Assembly: GCA_964627855.1 (NCBI GenBank)
Contig: CAZVLE010000098.1
Coordinates: 1 to 64,000, forward strand
Reading direction: 5' to 3'
DNA: 64,000 bases
From: CAZVLE01 sp964627855
GTDB taxonomy: Bacteria; Bacillota; Dethiobacteria; DTU022
Shown in pieces: positions 62,075 through 64,000 of this stretch (its first letter is position 1; every line of letters starts with the position of its first letter). The translations under genes were made by a program, and so were the position numbers. A model generated the notes under the pieces. It was not told the origin of the DNA. It did no database searches and saw only the letters and a program-made list of their open reading frames with translations.

Positions 62075-63163
62075 TTGAATGAAATAGAAAGGGCTCTAAT
62101 GCATGGTCTTTTTGTCCATTTACATCATAATATTGATCAAGCAATCGACTTCAGCATTTTTAAGGAATTAAACAGGCAGGTTAGTAAAGTTTCGCCCGGT
62201 AGTTTATTGATTGGCCCTGATGCCAATGACGATGCTGCTGTTTTTCAGATGCCTGGAGACAACGGTCTATGCGTTGCTAAGATGGAGAGCCATTGCTCTC
62301 CCTGTGTACCACGCCCCTATGACAGCGCAGCGACAGGAGCTGGTGGAGCAATGCGAGATGTAGTTGCCATGGGGGGGCGTCCCTTGTTTTTACTGGATTT
62401 TATCGGTACAAGGCCCTTAGATGAAAAAGTTCTGGTTGGCCCATGCGGCTTTAATGGTGAATGCAGTTGCGGTCAATGCGAAACGATGACCAGCGGTGAC
62501 AGGATCAACCTGATCGTCAAGGGTATTAGAGATATGTGTGAAGCTATGAGTGTATTTGTCGTCGGTGGAGGTCTTTCGACATCTTTTAGCGATATTGTTC
62601 CTGCGGTAGTAGCTGCAGTTATTGGAAGGTTGGTTGCTGAAAAGCCGCTGACCAAACCGGCAAAAAATGCCGGTGATCGCTTAATTATCCTTGGAGAAAC
62701 CGGTAATGATGGAAACGACACCCTCTATCGGGCCGGCCTGGCCAAGGTGATGCGTCCGGCAAAAGCTTTATTTGATGAAGAGAGAGCAACCATGGAAGCA
62801 GCTCTGGCTGCAGTTAAAACTGCTAAAATTAACGCCTGTTCAGATCTTGGTGCTGCCGGTATCGGTGCTGCCGTCAGTGAATCCGTGCGTTTCGGCGGCT
62901 TAGGGGCTGAGATTGACCTTTCACTGGTACCAGTTAAAATAGATGGGTTAACCCCTGAAGAAACCTTAATTTGTGAAACACAGGCTCGCATGCTTTTCCA
63001 GGTTGCACCTGAACACTGTGCAGAAGTAATTGAAGCAGCAGCAGCACAGGGAGTAGCCACCGCTGACATCGGAGAAATCACTTCTGACAAAAAAGCGGTT
63101 TTTTATTATGATGGGAGAGAAGTAGCTTCCATCCCACATGAACTACCGAAGAATTTCTTTTAG
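62075..63163 (+). CDS. AIR-synthase/PurL-like protein with Cys-rich insert
   Basis: This 362-residue protein has an AIR-synthase-like N domain (DANDDAAVFQMP, GAGGAMRDVVAMGGRPLFLLD). A C-terminal AIR-synthase domain follows (CSDLGAAGIGAAVSESV). The family includes PurM, PurL, SelD, HypE and ThiL, which use ATP. It is too short for PurL. A Cys cluster in the middle (CGFNGECSCGQCE near 129) may bind metal and is unusual. Start TTG 62075 lies eight bases after GAGGAGG. The reaction is unknown. Confidence 0.72.
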   Translation: MNEIERALMHGLFVHLHHNIDQAIDFSIFKELNRQVSKVSPGSLLIGPDANDDAAVFQMPGDNGLCVAKMESHCSPCVPRPYDSAATGAGGAMRDVVAMGGRPLFLLDFIGTRPLDEKVLVGPCGFNGECSCGQCETMTSGDRINLIVKGIRDMCEAMSVFVVGGGLSTSFSDIVPAVVAAVIGRLVAEKPLTKPAKNAGDRLIILGETGNDGNDTLYRAGLAKVMRPAKALFDEERATMEAALAAVKTAKINACSDLGAAGIGAAVSESVRFGGLGAEIDLSLVPVKIDGLTPEETLICETQARMLFQVAPEHCAEVIEAAAAQGVATADIGEITSDKKAVFYYDGREVASIPHELPKNFF

Positions 63164-63243
63164 CCTGCCTTTTGAAAGTATGTAGTTTGTCTAACCATGA
63201 TAACCTCTAATAAAAAGCTGGATGTGAGGAGGTTGAAAATTGT

Positions 63244-63756
63244 ATGAACCCTAAAGTAGTCATAATACCACTGGTATTCTTCATTATGATCATATCAGTA
63301 GTTACATTGTTTGGATCAAGATCAACAATACAACCCAGGCAAACTGATCTGGCTCAGCAAACAGTTGTTGAAGAAGAGGTTGAAAAAGTAAGCACTATCG
63401 CCTGGGGAGACGGGGGAACTTATAGCGGAATGCTTGAAGATGGAAAACCACATGGTAAGGGAAAGTGGCTCCACCCTGATGGTTATTACTATGATGGAGA
63501 ATGGATAAACGGTGATATGGCAAATCCGGAAAAAATGATCATGCCGGATGGGAAGCCTTTCACACCAATTTCCCCTGGTTCTGATGAAGACATTAAAATA
63601 GGGGAAGAATTACTAGTTATACCGGGGATGTATGACTTTAAAGAATCTGTCAAAGAAGAAATTGAACAGAGAATAACCGATAGCCAGGATAAAATTAAAA
63701 TTCCTGTTATACCTGAACACAAAATAGATTTTGACCTGGATAAGTTTTTATACTGA
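63244..63756 (+). CDS. Membrane-anchored MORN-repeat protein
   Basis: This 170-residue protein has one N-terminal membrane helix (about 4-24), a linker rich in Glu and Val, then two MORN-type repeats (YSGMLEDGKPHGKGKW, YYDGEWINGDM). An acidic C-terminal segment follows. It has the same repeat type as the ATPase at 20277 but is anchored outside. ATG 63244 follows GAGGAGG. The function is unknown; cell-envelope association is likely. Confidence 0.7.
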   Translation: MNPKVVIIPLVFFIMIISVVTLFGSRSTIQPRQTDLAQQTVVEEEVEKVSTIAWGDGGTYSGMLEDGKPHGKGKWLHPDGYYYDGEWINGDMANPEKMIMPDGKPFTPISPGSDEDIKIGEELLVIPGMYDFKESVKEEIEQRITDSQDKIKIPVIPEHKIDFDLDKFLY

Positions 63757-63971
63757 CATAAACCATGCAACAGTAAAATCTTATTTCAATATATTTTTCA
63801 GTGAACTAATCGTCAACCGACACACACACTATTCTGAGTTACTAAATTTTTTATGCTCGATACAGATATAATAATGGCAGGATTAGCTGATGATTTGTCA
63901 AATACTATTGAGAAAGCCCGGAATAAAATAACGGGGATAGATATATAGTTCTAACATTGGGGTGAGATTAA

Positions 63972-64000
63972 ATGGATTACAAGGAGCTGTGCATAAACTG
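63972..64000 (+). CDS. Start of a protein resembling the zinc-ribbon kinase N-terminus (partial)
   Basis: ATG 63972 lies seven bases after GGGGTGA and opens a frame beginning MDYKELCIN, cut by the window end. The opening resembles the zinc-ribbon kinase at 40004 (MDLDKICVGC). It may be another zinc-ribbon protein or kinase, but nine residues cannot prove it. A 31-codon frame (63853-63948) just upstream is unsupported. Confidence 0.4.

Noticed and set aside
63853..63948. 31-codon frame before the last gene
   Set aside because: No ribosome site; its short peptide matches nothing I recognise.
1..64000. CRISPR array or defence island
   Set aside because: No regularly spaced repeats or cas genes were seen; the orphan DNA methyltransferase alone is not enough.

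Overview
The window reads as a chromosomal segment of an anaerobic, low-to-mid-GC Firmicute, most likely a member of the Clostridia. The evidence is strong AGGAGG-type Shine-Dalgarno sites, frequent TTG and GTG starts, Firmicute families (YlbF, YtxH, YpsC-type rRNA methyltransferase, PolX, Fur/Zur), many ferredoxin-like proteins and acyl-CoA dehydrogenases. No phage, CRISPR array, rRNA or tRNA gene was seen. The only mobile-element trace is a short IS30-type remnant near 4.3 kb. The species cannot be named from sequence alone.

Layout. 0-4 kb: a partial propeller-like gene end and a heterodimeric ABC exporter. 4-7 kb: an IS30 remnant, a GYF_2 protein, and a tungstate-binding lipoprotein gene (tupA) with a promoter, a Moco/tungsten-cofactor-type riboswitch and an intrinsic terminator in front. 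7-10.7 kb: a sulfur cluster with two half-size YeeE/YedE permeases, a CstB-like persulfide dioxygenase-rhodanese and an SLC13-type permease. 10.8-15.4 kb: a histidine phosphatase, a winged-helix/ferredoxin fusion, and a zinc uptake operon (znuC, znuB, Fur-family regulator) whose binding-protein gene survives only as a 3' remnant. 15.4-17.5 kb: a MoxR ATPase and VWA protein pair. 17.7-22.1 kb: an ABC-2 export operon whose ATPase carries N-terminal MORN repeats. 22-29 kb: amidohydrolase, dockerin protein, GNAT, HepT-like protein, thioesterase, beta-lactamase-fold lipoprotein and EVE protein. 29-36 kb: lipid kinase, MFS, arginase-fold enzyme, DUF362 ferredoxin, hydrolase, UspA and YlbF. 36-40 kb: two acyl-CoA dehydrogenase homologues and an unknown helical protein. 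40-47 kb: a zinc-ribbon Ser/Thr kinase, methyltransferases, and an ATP-grasp / N-formylglutamate-amidohydrolase-like cassette. 47-64 kb: mainly housekeeping and metabolic genes (acyltransferase, ftcD, asnS, MFS, DUF815 ATPase, rRNA methyltransferase, alcohol dehydrogenase, polX, M20 peptidase, AIR-synthase-like protein), then a second MORN protein and the start of what may be another zinc-ribbon protein.

How genes work together. Metal and sulfur handling dominates the left third (tungstate, zinc, persulfide/thiosulfate). Envelope functions recur: the MORN-ABC exporter with an IseA-like lipoprotein, the kinase with an extracytoplasmic tail, and the YtxH/DUF948-like pair. The least explained groups are the MORN-ABC operon, the ATP-grasp plus FGase-like cassette, whose second gene lacks a standard start codon, the acyl-CoA dehydrogenase trio with one degenerate partner, and the four-zinc-ribbon membrane protein next to a DUF815 ATPase. 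Family names come from recognised motifs. No database search was possible.
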